From Labilibaculum filiforme (GTDB taxonomy: Bacteria > Bacteroidota > Bacteroidia > Bacteroidales > Marinifilaceae), in the NCBI RefSeq assembly GCF_002843315.1, contig NZ_MVDD01000006.1:255439-319438 (forward strand): DNA of 64,000 bases, written 5' to 3'. The notes beneath the pieces were generated by a model. The model made no database searches. It worked only from the letters and a program-made list of their open reading frames with translations, and had not been told where the DNA came from. Shown in pieces: positions 54,714 through 62,130 of this stretch (position 1 is its first letter; each line of letters starts with the position of its first letter). The position numbers and the translations under genes are program-made.

Positions 54714-55366
54714 TTATTCTTCATAATATGCAATCAATTCATTAACGATATCTTTTGCGACCTCAGTTTTGCTTTTTAACTCATATTTTTTACTCTCACC
54801 GCGCTTATTAATAATCGTTATTTTATTGGTATCGTGTTGAAATCCAGCTCCCTTGTCGTTCAAAGAATTTAAAACAATAAAGTCTAAATTTTTCTTCTCC
54901 AATTTTAATTTAGCATTACTTTCTTCGTTGTTTGTTTCTAGAGCGAAACCAACCAGAAACTGATTTTTTGATTTAATTGCACCCAAAGATGCAGCAATAT
55001 CTTTGGTTGGAGTCAATTCGATACTATAATTTTCCTTTCCTCTTTTTACTTTTTTGGTTTCGGTAATTAATGGTGTAAAATCGGCTACAGCAGCCGCCAT
55101 AATCCCCCCATCACAAGTAGGAAAAGCCTTTAGCGATGCCTCGTACATTTCTTGAGCAGAAACAACATCAATACGTTCAATATTTGAATTTTGAGTACTT
55201 AAAGAGGTAGGGCCAGTTATTAAAACAATCTGAGATCCCTGGGAAGCTAATTCTTCGGCTAAAGAAAAACCCATTTTTCCAGAGGAGAAATTGCCAATAA
55301 AACGAACTGGATCAATTTTTTCATAAGTTGGCCCTGTGGTAATTAAAATCTTCTTGCTACTTAGTT
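54714..55366 (-). CDS. coaBC: CoaB half of coaBC (phosphopantothenoylcysteine synthetase), in the shifted frame
   Basis: Ligates cysteine to 4'-phosphopantothenate in coenzyme A synthesis. The first ATG of the frame is at 55274, but the coding similarity begins upstream: from 55364 the frame reads LSSKKILITTGPTYEKID then PVRFIGNFSSGKMGFSLAEEL, the CoaB start (GPT, FIGN.SSGKMG). Further: DGGIMAAAVADFTP, KVKRGK, LTPTKDIAASLG, VGFALETNNEE. So this half has no start of its own and depends on a -1 shift from the CoaC frame at 55364-55370 (or on a start at 55274, which would lose the ATP/CTP-binding GPT motif). With the shift the product is 403 residues, the normal size of CoaBC. Confidence 0.85.
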
Positions 55367-55924
55367 TTTTTTTTTGGTTTCGAAAAACTCCACAACTTTT
55401 TTTACAATTATTTCGGGCTCTTCCATTCTTCCTTTTCCATAAAGTCCACTTGCCAACTCGCCACTTGATGGTTCAATAAACAAATCGCCATAGGAGCGTA
55501 AAGTCTCCATATTTCGTAAGGTGGCAGGATGCTTAAACATATCCAAATCCATTGCAGGGGCATGAATCACCGGACACTTCGCCGAAAGATAGGTGGTTAA
55601 AAGTAGATTATCACAAATACCATTTGCCATTTTAGCCATTGTATTTGCAGTTGTTGGAGCAACAATTAGCACATCGGCCCAAATTCCCAAATCTACATGA
55701 CTATTCCAAGCACCATCATCGTGTCTAAAAAAATCTGACAGCACCGTGTTTTTAGATAGAGTAGCCATGGTTACCGGGGAAATAAACTCCTTTGCATAGG
55801 TAGTCATGATTACTTTTACATTCGCTCCTTCTTTCACTAACAAACGTACTAAGGAAGCAGCCTTATAAGCCGCAATACTTGCAGTAACTCCAAGAATAAT
55901 GTTTTTATCTTTTAACATAAACAA
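55361..55924 (-). CDS. coaBC: CoaC half of coaBC (phosphopantothenoylcysteine decarboxylase), ends at the frameshift
   Basis: FMN-dependent decarboxylation of phosphopantothenoylcysteine. 187 residues: ILGVTASIAAYKA (9-21), catalytic His76 in SHVDLG, VAPTTANTMAKMANGICDNLL (FMN binding), PAMDLDMF, GDLFIEPSSGELASGLYGKGRM. After the domain the frame enters eleven A residues, encodes KKKN and stops with TAA immediately. The CoaB half continues in the -1 frame. Either a free CoaC is made and a fraction of ribosomes (or slipped transcripts) yields CoaBC, or the homopolymer length is wrong. Neighbours rpoZ and DUF4835 are in the usual order. Confidence 0.9.
   Translation of the reverse strand: MFMLKDKNIILGVTASIAAYKAASLVRLLVKEGANVKVIMTTYAKEFISPVTMATLSKNTVLSDFFRHDDGAWNSHVDLGIWADVLIVAPTTANTMAKMANGICDNLLLTTYLSAKCPVIHAPAMDLDMFKHPATLRNMETLRSYGDLFIEPSSGELASGLYGKGRMEEPEIIVKKVVEFFETKKKN
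55364..55375 (-). promoter_or_regulatory. slippery A11 tract with A_AAA_AAC heptamer in coaBC
   Basis: On the minus strand eleven A (55375-55365) are followed by C and then TAA A. In the CoaC frame the end reads AAA AAC TAA, so the heptamer A AAA AAC (55370-55364) is in the correct phase for -1 slippage, after which CTA AGT continues as CoaB. GTGGAG about 20 nt upstream resembles an internal Shine-Dalgarno. Confidence 0.55.
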
Positions 55925-55982
55925 GTCTTAAAAATAAAAAGTTCCCTTTTATAACAAAGGGAACTAATAAACTATTTTGTAA

Positions 55983-56318
55983 CTAATCTTCTGCTTGCAA
56001 CTCTTTTGCAGGATTTCTATAATAGATTTCTCCATTAATAAATTCCTCGACTGCAATTAAAGATGGCTTTGGCAATCGCTCGTAATACTTAGAGATTTCA
56101 ATCTGCTCGCGATTTTCAAAAACTTCTTCCAAGTTATCTGTATAAGATGCAAACTCTTGCAATTTCTTATTCAGTTCACTTTTCAGTTCAACAGCAATCT
56201 GATTAGAACGCTTCGCCATAATCACTACAGATTCGTAAACATTACCAACTTCCGCACTTAACTCAGTCATGTTACGGGTAATTGTAGAACTTGCTGCATT
56301 TGTTTTCTTGTAATCCAT
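55983..56318 (-). CDS. rpoZ: RNA polymerase omega/Rpb6-like subunit
   Basis: 111 residues, the Bacteroidota form of omega, which helps RNA polymerase assembly. NAASSTITRNMTELSAEVGNVYESVVIMAKRSNQIAVELKSELNKKL (7-53) corresponds to the Rpb6/omega core (helical, with AKRSNQI for the usual A.RARQI). The C-terminal part (EEVFENREQIEISKYYERLPKP) is lineage-specific. Lies between bamD and coaBC, 23 and 58 bp from them. Confidence 0.88.
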   Translation of the reverse strand: MDYKKTNAASSTITRNMTELSAEVGNVYESVVIMAKRSNQIAVELKSELNKKLQEFASYTDNLEEVFENREQIEISKYYERLPKPSLIAVEEFINGEIYYRNPAKELQAED

Positions 56319-56341
56319 ACTATAAAAGAATTAGATCTATT

Positions 56342-57145
56342 TTAAATATTCGTATTAAACTTACTCAAGTAGGCTTCTATACCTTCAATCATTTTTTCAG
56401 CACGTTTTTGGTACTTACTTTCAGGGAACTCATCAACAAAAGAAAAATACTCTTCTTTTGCCAGATTATATCTTTCTCTTTTCTTATCTGCAACACTTTT
56501 AGACGCCAACTCGAAACGCGACTCCAAAAGCATAAACATTAAATCTTCGCGGTAGGATGAACCTGGATAATCCTTAATACTATTTTGCAAAGAAACAATT
56601 GCCGCAGGGAAATGTTCTCTGTCGTAATAATTTCTTGCACTTAAGTAGGATTTCAACACCAATTTATCCTGCATTTCATCAATGTAATCGTTACACTTTG
56701 GAATTCTTGTAGAATTCGGATAACGATTAATATATAATTGGAAAGCATCAATAGCATCCTTTGTGGATGTTTGATCCAATCTTGGTTTTGGTGATTCTAA
56801 ATAGTAGCAATATGCACTCATGTACAAACTTTCTTCAGAATAAGGACTATCTGGAAATGTTTTTAGAAAATTTCTAAAAAAATAACCGGCAGAAATATAA
56901 TCTCCAGAACCATACGAACAGTAAGAAATATAGTAGCTAATTGTTTCTGCCTTGCTTGTTCCACGATAAATTGGCAATAACTCTTCAAACAGAGTTGCTG
57001 CTTTCACATATTCTTCTGCATTGTAGTACTCGACAGCCTTCTTATATTTTAAAGGATTATCGTTACTCTTCAACAGTTTTTGATACTCGCTGCATCCACC
57101 TAAAACAAAGGCGAACAGTAAAAAAAGATAAACAATTTTTCTCAT
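56342..57145 (-). CDS. bamD: outer-membrane assembly lipoprotein BamD
   Basis: About 267 residues from the ATG at 57145; an in-frame ATG at 57172 is less likely because it precedes the signal peptide by nine residues and sits almost at the expected transcription start (-7 box TATCTTTG, 57184-57177 minus). Lipobox VLGGC, then five TPR-like repeats (YKKAVEYYNAEEYVKAATLFEELLPIYRG, AGYFFRNFLKTFPDSPYSEESLYMSAYCYY and so on), the BamD/ComL fold. Partner of BamA in outer-membrane protein insertion. First gene of the bamD-rpoZ-coaBC-DUF4835-recN run. Confidence 0.93.
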   Translation of the reverse strand: MRKIVYLFLLFAFVLGGCSEYQKLLKSNDNPLKYKKAVEYYNAEEYVKAATLFEELLPIYRGTSKAETISYYISYCSYGSGDYISAGYFFRNFLKTFPDSPYSEESLYMSAYCYYLESPKPRLDQTSTKDAIDAFQLYINRYPNSTRIPKCNDYIDEMQDKLVLKSYLSARNYYDREHFPAAIVSLQNSIKDYPGSSYREDLMFMLLESRFELASKSVADKKRERYNLAKEEYFSFVDEFPESKYQKRAEKMIEGIEAYLSKFNTNI

Positions 57146-57243
57146 AGGTATAGCTACTCTATTTTTTTGCATTTTGCAAAGATATAGTTTTCAAGCGAAA
57201 TATAGGATACTTTCTACTCATATTATACAATTCTTTATAATTT

Positions 57244-57274
57244 ATTGCTAAAATTCCAAAAAACATTACTTTTG
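57244..57274 (+). promoter_or_regulatory. Bacteroidota-type promoter of the alpha-oxoamine synthase gene
   Basis: -33 ATTG (57244-57247), 19-nt spacer, -7 TACTTTTG (57267-57274) matching TANNTTTG; 40 bp before the ATG. Confidence 0.55.
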
Positions 57275-57314
57275 CACAGTTGCAATACAAAACATTTCAA
57301 AAAAAGCATAGACT

Positions 57315-58565
57315 GTGGATATATTTGACAAAGTTACCTCAAAAAGAGGAAATCTAGGGCAATACGCTAAGCAAGCTCATGGATATTTCGCATTTCCTAA
57401 ATTGGAAGGTGAGATTGGATCAAGAATGAAATTTCGTGGAAAAGAGGTTCTTACATGGAGTTTGAATAACTATATTGGATTAGCAAACCACCCAGAAGTA
57501 AGAAAAGAAGATGCTGAAGCATCTGCTAGATGGGGATTAGCATATCCAATGGGAGCACGTATGATGTCTGGGCAAACAAGTCGCCATGAAGAGTTAGAAG
57601 CTCAATTAGCTGATTTCGTTAAAAAACCAGATGCCTTTCTTTTGAATTTTGGTTACCAAGGAATGGTATCTATTATTGATTCCATGGTTGGTCGTCATGA
57701 TGTAATTGTTTACGATTCTGAATCGCATGCATGTATCATGGATGGTTTGAGACTTCATGTTGGAAAACGTTTCGTATTTCCACACAACGACATGGATAAC
57801 CTTAAGAAAGAATTAGAAAGAGCAACCAAATGGACTGAAAAAACAGGTGGTGGAATTCTTGTAATTACTGAAGGAGTATTCGGTATGGCTGGTGACCTTG
57901 GTAAATTGGATGAAATTTGTGCTCTTAAAGACGATTTCAACTTCCGTTTACTAGTGGATGATGCACACGGATTTGGTGTAATGGGAAAAACTGGTGCTGG
58001 AACTATTGAGCATTTTGGTGTTGAAGACAAAGTAGATTTGCACTTTAGTACTTTTGCAAAAGCAATGGCTGGAATTGGTGCTTTTATCGCTTGTAGCGAA
58101 GAAGTTGGTACTTATTTAAGATATACAATGAGATCACAAATTTTTGCGAAATCATTGCCAATGCCAATCGTAGAAGGTTCTATGAAGCGTTTAGAATTAT
58201 TAAAAACGGAACCAGGACTTCGCGAACAACTTTGGTCTGTAACTAAAGCATTACAATCAGGATTAACTAAGGCAGGTTTAAACATTGGTGTTACAGAATC
58301 TCCTGTTACTCCAGTTTACCTTTCCGGCAGTGTTGCTGAAGGAACTCAGGTAACTATGGATTTAAGAGAAAACTACAACATTTTCTGTTCGATCGTTGTT
58401 TATCCAGTTATTCCTAAAGGACAACTATTATTGAGATTAATTCCTACTGCAACGCATACTTTAGAAGATGTTGAGTATACTGTTAACGCATTTAAAGAAG
58501 TTGCTAAGAAATTAAAGGATGGTAAATATAGCAACGAAAAATTTGCTGATATTTTCAATCAATAG
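57315..58565 (+). CDS. alpha-oxoamine synthase family PLP enzyme (serine palmitoyltransferase / cysteate acyltransferase type)
   Basis: 416 residues, fold type I aminotransferase of the KBL/BioF/SPT group, which condenses an acyl thioester with an amino acid and releases CO2. LTWSLNNYIGLANHPEVR (substrate-binding), GARMMSGQTSRHEELE, YDSESHACIMDG, the Asp-x-x-His of LLVDDAHGFGVMGKTG, and the PLP lysine in HFSTFAKAMAGIGAFIA. The N-terminal MDIFDKVTSKRGNLGQYAKQAHGYFAFPKLEG is of the Bacteroidota group thought to make sphingolipid or sulfonolipid bases. Substrate (serine, cysteate or glycine) cannot be settled here. Monocistronic with its own promoter and terminator. Confidence 0.85.
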   Translation: MDIFDKVTSKRGNLGQYAKQAHGYFAFPKLEGEIGSRMKFRGKEVLTWSLNNYIGLANHPEVRKEDAEASARWGLAYPMGARMMSGQTSRHEELEAQLADFVKKPDAFLLNFGYQGMVSIIDSMVGRHDVIVYDSESHACIMDGLRLHVGKRFVFPHNDMDNLKKELERATKWTEKTGGGILVITEGVFGMAGDLGKLDEICALKDDFNFRLLVDDAHGFGVMGKTGAGTIEHFGVEDKVDLHFSTFAKAMAGIGAFIACSEEVGTYLRYTMRSQIFAKSLPMPIVEGSMKRLELLKTEPGLREQLWSVTKALQSGLTKAGLNIGVTESPVTPVYLSGSVAEGTQVTMDLRENYNIFCSIVVYPVIPKGQLLLRLIPTATHTLEDVEYTVNAFKEVAKKLKDGKYSNEKFADIFNQ

Positions 58566-58587
58566 TATTTTAATACAATACAACATT

Positions 58588-58619
58588 AAACGACATTCTT
58601 TTGAGTGTCGTTTTTTTTT
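58588..58619 (+). terminator. rho-independent terminator of the oxoamine synthase gene
   Basis: CGACATTC/GAGTGTCG stem (58591-58598, 58603-58610, one G-U) extended by AAA/TTT, TTTT loop, nine T. Confidence 0.85.
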
Positions 58620-58623
58620 GCTC

Positions 58624-58658
58624 AAAAAAATACCCGACTACTTAAATAGCCGGGTATT
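58624..58658 (-). terminator. rho-independent terminator of trxB
   Basis: Minus-strand hairpin AATACCCGGCTA...TAGTCGGGTATT (arms 58658-58647 and 58640-58629) followed by TTTTT. Confidence 0.82.
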
Positions 58659-58677
58659 ATATCTAACAAAATTGTGT

Positions 58678-59670
58678 TTATTCTCTTTCGGCAAGAAATC
58701 GCTCGGCATCCATAGCTGCCATACATCCCGAACCTGCAGAAGTAATTGCCTGACGGTAGTGAGGATCTTTTAAGTCACCTGCAGCAAATACACCTGGAAC
58801 ATTTGTTTTGGTAGTATCTGCTTCTGTTAATACATATCCTTGCTCATCGGTTTTTAAATACTTGCTAAAAACTTTTGAATTAGGAGTATGTCCGATTGCT
58901 ACAAAATAACCATCAATTTTAATGTCTACCTCTGTCTCATCGGTCTCGCCCATTCTCTTAATTAACTTCGCTCCCTGAACCACACCTTCGCCATAAAGCT
59001 CTTTGGTGTTGTGTTCGTATAATACTTCGATATTTTTAGTTCGAGCAACTCGATCCTGCATTGCTTTTGATGCACGTAAATAATCTTTACGAACAATTAA
59101 ATATACTTTTTTAGCTAATCCGGCCAAATAGGTTGCTTCTTCGGCAGCGGTATCACCACCTCCTACGACAGCAACATCCATTCCACGGTAGAAGAATCCA
59201 TCGCAGGTTGCACAAGCAGAAACTCCTGAGCCCATGTATTTTTCTTCGGTTGGAAAACCCAAATACTTAGCTGTAGCACCCGTTGCCAAAATAACTGTTT
59301 CGGCCATTACAATCTTCTTACCATCCACAATTACTTTATGAGGATAGGTAGAAAAATCTACTTCGGTTACTAATCCCCAACGGCAATCAGTACCAAAACG
59401 CTCCGCTTGTTTTTTTAAATCAGCCATCATAGCAGGACCTGTAACTCCATCGGCGTATCCTGGAAAATTATCGACTTCGGTAGTTGTTGTTAATTGCCCT
59501 CCTGGTTGCAAACCTTCAATTAACACAGGACTCAAATTTGCTCTTGCGGCGTAAATTGCTGCTGTATATCCTGCAGGACCAGATCCAACAATCAGACATT
59601 TTACATTTTCCACATCTCCCTCAGGTGCAGTAGGATTGGTATCCTTCAAATTCATTGATTTAAATTCCAT
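58678..59670 (-). CDS. trxB: thioredoxin reductase
   Basis: 330 residues; NADPH-dependent flavoprotein that reduces thioredoxin. FAD motif CLIVGSGPAGYTAAIYAARANLSPVLIEG (about 25-53), PGGQLTTTTEVDNFPGY, redox-active CATCDGFFYRG, NADPH motif VAVVGGGDTAAEEATYL, and GVFAAGDLKDPHYRQAITSAGSGCMAA near the end. An N-terminal tail of about 20 residues precedes the core; a later start (Met6) is possible. Thioredoxin gene not adjacent. Confidence 0.96.
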   Translation of the reverse strand: MEFKSMNLKDTNPTAPEGDVENVKCLIVGSGPAGYTAAIYAARANLSPVLIEGLQPGGQLTTTTEVDNFPGYADGVTGPAMMADLKKQAERFGTDCRWGLVTEVDFSTYPHKVIVDGKKIVMAETVILATGATAKYLGFPTEEKYMGSGVSACATCDGFFYRGMDVAVVGGGDTAAEEATYLAGLAKKVYLIVRKDYLRASKAMQDRVARTKNIEVLYEHNTKELYGEGVVQGAKLIKRMGETDETEVDIKIDGYFVAIGHTPNSKVFSKYLKTDEQGYVLTEADTTKTNVPGVFAAGDLKDPHYRQAITSAGSGCMAAMDAERFLAERE

Positions 59671-59709
59671 ATATGTTAATTATTCTGTTTCTAAATAAGT
59701 TTTGAGTAG

Positions 59710-59740
59710 CAAACTTACAAAATATCTAGATAACTACAAG
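59710..59740 (-). promoter_or_regulatory. Bacteroidota-type promoter of trxB
   Basis: Minus strand: -33 CTTG (59740-59737), 19-nt spacer, -7 TAAGTTTG (59717-59710) matching TANNTTTG. Confidence 0.5.
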
Positions 59741-59850
59741 TGTGTTTATTCATAGAAAAAGTAGATGTTAACATCAATTAAGTCGAATCTTTCCATACAT
59801 TTCCTTTTGACAATTCTTAGACATAAACTATATTTGCGCTCTACAATTAT

Positions 59851-59926
59851 CGGGGCGTAGCTCAGCCAGGTTTAGAGTACACGTCTGGGGGGCGTGGGGT
59901 CGGAAGTTCGAATCTTCTCGCCCCGA
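59851..59926 (+). tRNA. tRNA-Pro (anticodon GGG)
   Basis: 76 bases fold as a full cloverleaf: acceptor CGGGGCG/CGCCCCG, D stem GCTC/GAGT, anticodon stem CACGT/GCGTG with loop CTGGGGG (GGG at 34-36), T stem GGAAG/CTTCT with loop TTCGAAT, discriminator A. CCA is not encoded (CAA follows). It is followed by its own terminator and marks the edge of the accessory region. Confidence 0.93.
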
Positions 59927-59948
59927 CAATGTAAGATTACTGATTATT

Positions 59949-59982
59949 AAGCGATTGCACGCCATGCAGTCGCTTTTATTTT
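59949..59982 (+). terminator. rho-independent terminator of the tRNA-Pro gene
   Basis: 11-bp stem AAGCGATTGCA/TGCAGTCGCTT (59949-59959, 59965-59975, one G-U), loop CGCCA, then TTTTATTTT. Confidence 0.75.
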
Positions 59983-59995
59983 GCCTTATTTTTAC

Positions 59996-61048
59996 TTAAA
60001 TATTGCGGTTTAAGATGCTTTTTGTAGCTTTAAAAGTGCCATTAATCGTCCATGGAATTGCATGAATTCTCTCCGTAAAATTTTTCAATTGCTCAATCAT
60101 TTCTTTAAAAGATGGTGACTCGCCATAAATCATTTGTTCCTGCATAGTATTGTAATCTTTCTCCCAAGCGTTTATCATTTCAGGTATTGGAATCAAATTA
60201 ATGCTTTGTGGTTGATGCAAATTGTAATCAACACCCCCCAATTTGGCAAATCGATATCTATGATTCACAATGGTTTCATAAAGAAGCTTGTCTGCAAGCG
60301 CAATATCCGCAAATTTGGTTTTCGATAATTGAGAAACATCGTAAAGGTGACGGCTTAGCCGATCCACTCTAATTTTCTCAATCGGTCTTTGAAATTCTTC
60401 GTGCAATAGAAAGATTTTCTCGAGCAAAGTCCGTTCTGGATTTACCGTTGGGATTTTTATACTTTTTTGGGAAAACAGAGCCTCTGAATATGTTTCATCT
60501 ACTATTGATGAGAATTCTCTCTCTGAAAATGGCTCTTTTAATGAACGGCAACCAATCTCAATCTGAACTCTGGGTTGGATGTATCCCGGCGAAGGGATCA
60601 CATTGGGATAATAAACTTCGATAATCCGAGGATCCTGATCAGAATCTTTTGCATCGACCAGTGCCAGTTTGACATCTGTCAATCCTTTTACTATAAATTT
60701 CGCGGATAATTCAGGAAAGAAAAGCTCAGTAATGTATCTGTTGGATTCTTTTCGGAGTTTGGTTATTTCCTTTTTCCTGGTCAATTCTCCATCAAAACCT
60801 AAAAAGCTACGGTCAACAGCCAAATCCACATCCTCAGAAAACCGTTCTATCAAATTCCAGGCTTTACTCAAAGATGTTCCTCCTTTGAAAACCAAATGCT
60901 TTCCAATCTCCATTTCAAAAATAATGGCAAGTGTTTGTACCACCCACCAGTCTTTTTCAATGGCAAATGGGGGAAGACCTGTTTTCGAGCTCAGTTCATT
61001 AAATACAATTACTTTTTTCTCAGAGGAGATATTATAAAATCTGTTCAT
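59996..61048 (-). CDS. abiEii: AbiEii-family nucleotidyltransferase toxin
   Basis: 350 residues. Nucleotidyltransferase-like toxin of type IV toxin-antitoxin and phage-abortive systems. Motif I KGGTSLSKAW (55-64) and the acidic motif SEDVDLAVD (71-79) match AbiEii (GGTSL ... S.D.D); PERTLLEKIFLLHEEF (about 205-220) with the conserved Glu-x-x-Leu-x-K block. Known relatives (MenT-type) add nucleotides to tRNA acceptor ends. It starts 1 bp after the AbiEi stop, so they are translationally coupled. Confidence 0.9.
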   Translation of the reverse strand: MNRFYNISSEKKVIVFNELSSKTGLPPFAIEKDWWVVQTLAIIFEMEIGKHLVFKGGTSLSKAWNLIERFSEDVDLAVDRSFLGFDGELTRKKEITKLRKESNRYITELFFPELSAKFIVKGLTDVKLALVDAKDSDQDPRIIEVYYPNVIPSPGYIQPRVQIEIGCRSLKEPFSEREFSSIVDETYSEALFSQKSIKIPTVNPERTLLEKIFLLHEEFQRPIEKIRVDRLSRHLYDVSQLSKTKFADIALADKLLYETIVNHRYRFAKLGGVDYNLHQPQSINLIPIPEMINAWEKDYNTMQEQMIYGESPSFKEMIEQLKNFTERIHAIPWTINGTFKATKSILNRNI

Positions 61049-61049
61049 T

Positions 61050-61646
61050 TTAGTTCAGTGCTTTTTTCATTATTTTTTGGATCCAAACTGGCGCCAAACT
61101 AATATCGTGAATCAAATGCTTTGGATCTTCTTTCTTTAACAAGCCAAGTATTTTAACTTCTTCTTCATCATAGATCTTATCCTTACCAATTTCTTTTAAG
61201 GCTTGAATGACCAAACTACTAATTTTCCCTTTTGCTGAAAGAACTTTAGGAGTTGTCTTTTTTAATTTGATTGTTACCTTACCTACTTGAATTATCCTTG
61301 GAGCTCCATCAGTAAGAAAAACTAACTTCATTGGCACTTGTGTACTTAATCCTAATGCATTTAACGCATATGCCCCAGTAGGCATTAAACGAATCTTATC
61401 GCGCTTAGCAATTGACTGAGCAACCTCCTCTACTGAAGGTCTTAATTCCCCTATCAAATCATCTATAATTGGACGATAATAAATGCCATGAGCAAGTCTC
61501 CTTATGAAACCCTCCTTTTCCAAGCGATGCAAAGCAAGTCTTACCGCTTCGGAAGAACCGCATATTTCAAAATCGTCAGGAAAAAGCACAGCACCACGCT
61601 TTCGACCAAGAACTCTATCTTTAACCTGTTTTTCAACCCCATACAT
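61050..61646 (-). CDS. abiEi: AbiEi/DUF6088-family antitoxin and autorepressor
   Basis: 198 residues from the ATG at 61646 (MYGVEKQVKDRVLGRKRG). An in-frame ATG at 61712 is rejected because it would run through the perfect inverted repeat at 61663-61697. N-terminal winged-helix region (about 1-60: RGAVLFPDDF, SSEAVRLALHRLEKEGFIRRLAHGIYYRP), then the AbiEi-type antitoxin domain (PTGAYALNALGLSTQVP, VFLTDGAPRIIQVGKVTIKLKKTTP). Members counter the cognate nucleotidyltransferase and bind the operon promoter. Confidence 0.88.
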   Translation of the reverse strand: MYGVEKQVKDRVLGRKRGAVLFPDDFEICGSSEAVRLALHRLEKEGFIRRLAHGIYYRPIIDDLIGELRPSVEEVAQSIAKRDKIRLMPTGAYALNALGLSTQVPMKLVFLTDGAPRIIQVGKVTIKLKKTTPKVLSAKGKISSLVIQALKEIGKDKIYDEEEVKILGLLKKEDPKHLIHDISLAPVWIQKIMKKALN

Positions 61647-61662
61647 AATAATAAAAGCTTTA

Positions 61663-61697
61663 TTTTGTAACAAATTTAGCAAATATTTGTTACAAAA
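61663..61697. promoter_or_regulatory. 13-bp perfect inverted repeat: operator of the abiE operon
   Basis: TTTTGTAACAAAT (61663-61675) and ATTTGTTACAAAA (61685-61697), 9-bp spacer, centres 22 bp apart (two helix turns), 17-51 bp upstream of the antitoxin ATG. A -7 box TAAATTTG (61678-61671, minus) lies in the inner part, with GTTG (61701-61698) 19 nt upstream. Bound antitoxin would block the promoter. Confidence 0.75.
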
Positions 61698-61725
61698 CAA
61701 CAAGTCGAACAATCACTATATTGTC

Positions 61726-62046
61726 TCATACAAAGTAGATATCCGCGACAAAAAAAAACGATCTAAACTGTAATAATCTATTGCTTGCATCCAAAACTTC
61801 ATTCTCAAAACTATCGAGATAAATTTGAGTTGTTTTCCATTTTACGCTTCCTTTTTTTACTTCTATTCCATTTTCTAAAACAGATATTACAAATTTCTTC
61901 CCCCCTTGCCCTTTTTGTCTACTTGCTGTTTGACGGATATTAATTACCTCCTTGGTACATGCTTGAAATTGGTGTATTTCACCTACTTAAAACTTATTAA
62001 GCATTGCTCGCCAATCCGTTTTAGTTACGAGGATTTCTTTTTTCAT
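61726..62046 (-). pseudogene. small ORF interrupted by one in-frame TAA
   Basis: From an ATG at 62046 the frame reads MKKEILVTKTDWRAMLNKF, meets TAA (61989-61987), and then continues in the same frame for 86 codons (VGEIHQFQACTKEV...INIRQTASRQKGQGGKKF and so on) to TGA at 61728-61726. The continuation is protein-like, and the opening resembles small proteins of Bacteroidota mobile elements. A single nonsense mutation is the simplest reading. Divergent from the S24 repressor with the operator 62088-62114 between. Confidence 0.6.
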
Positions 62047-62087
62047 AATTAAATCTTAAATTCGTTATGACAATTGTTATCGCATGC

Positions 62088-62114
62088 AACATTACAGATA
62101 TTTTCTGTAATGTT
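62088..62114. promoter_or_regulatory. 11-bp perfect inverted repeat: operator of the S24 repressor
   Basis: AACATTACAGA (62088-62098) and TCTGTAATGTT (62104-62114) with a TATTT centre, 17 bp upstream of the repressor ATG at 62131 and 42 bp upstream of the divergent small ORF. Typical of a LexA/CI-type autoregulated switch. Confidence 0.75.
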
Positions 62115-62130
62115 TTTAATCGTCAACTTG

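Noticed and set aside
59816..59836. Promoter of tRNA-Pro from TTTG and TATATTTG
   Set aside because: The -7 box fits but the TTTG is only 9 nt away, too close for the known 19-21 nt spacing.
61647..61712. Longer start of the AbiEi antitoxin at 61712
   Set aside because: Would place the operator and promoter inside the coding region.
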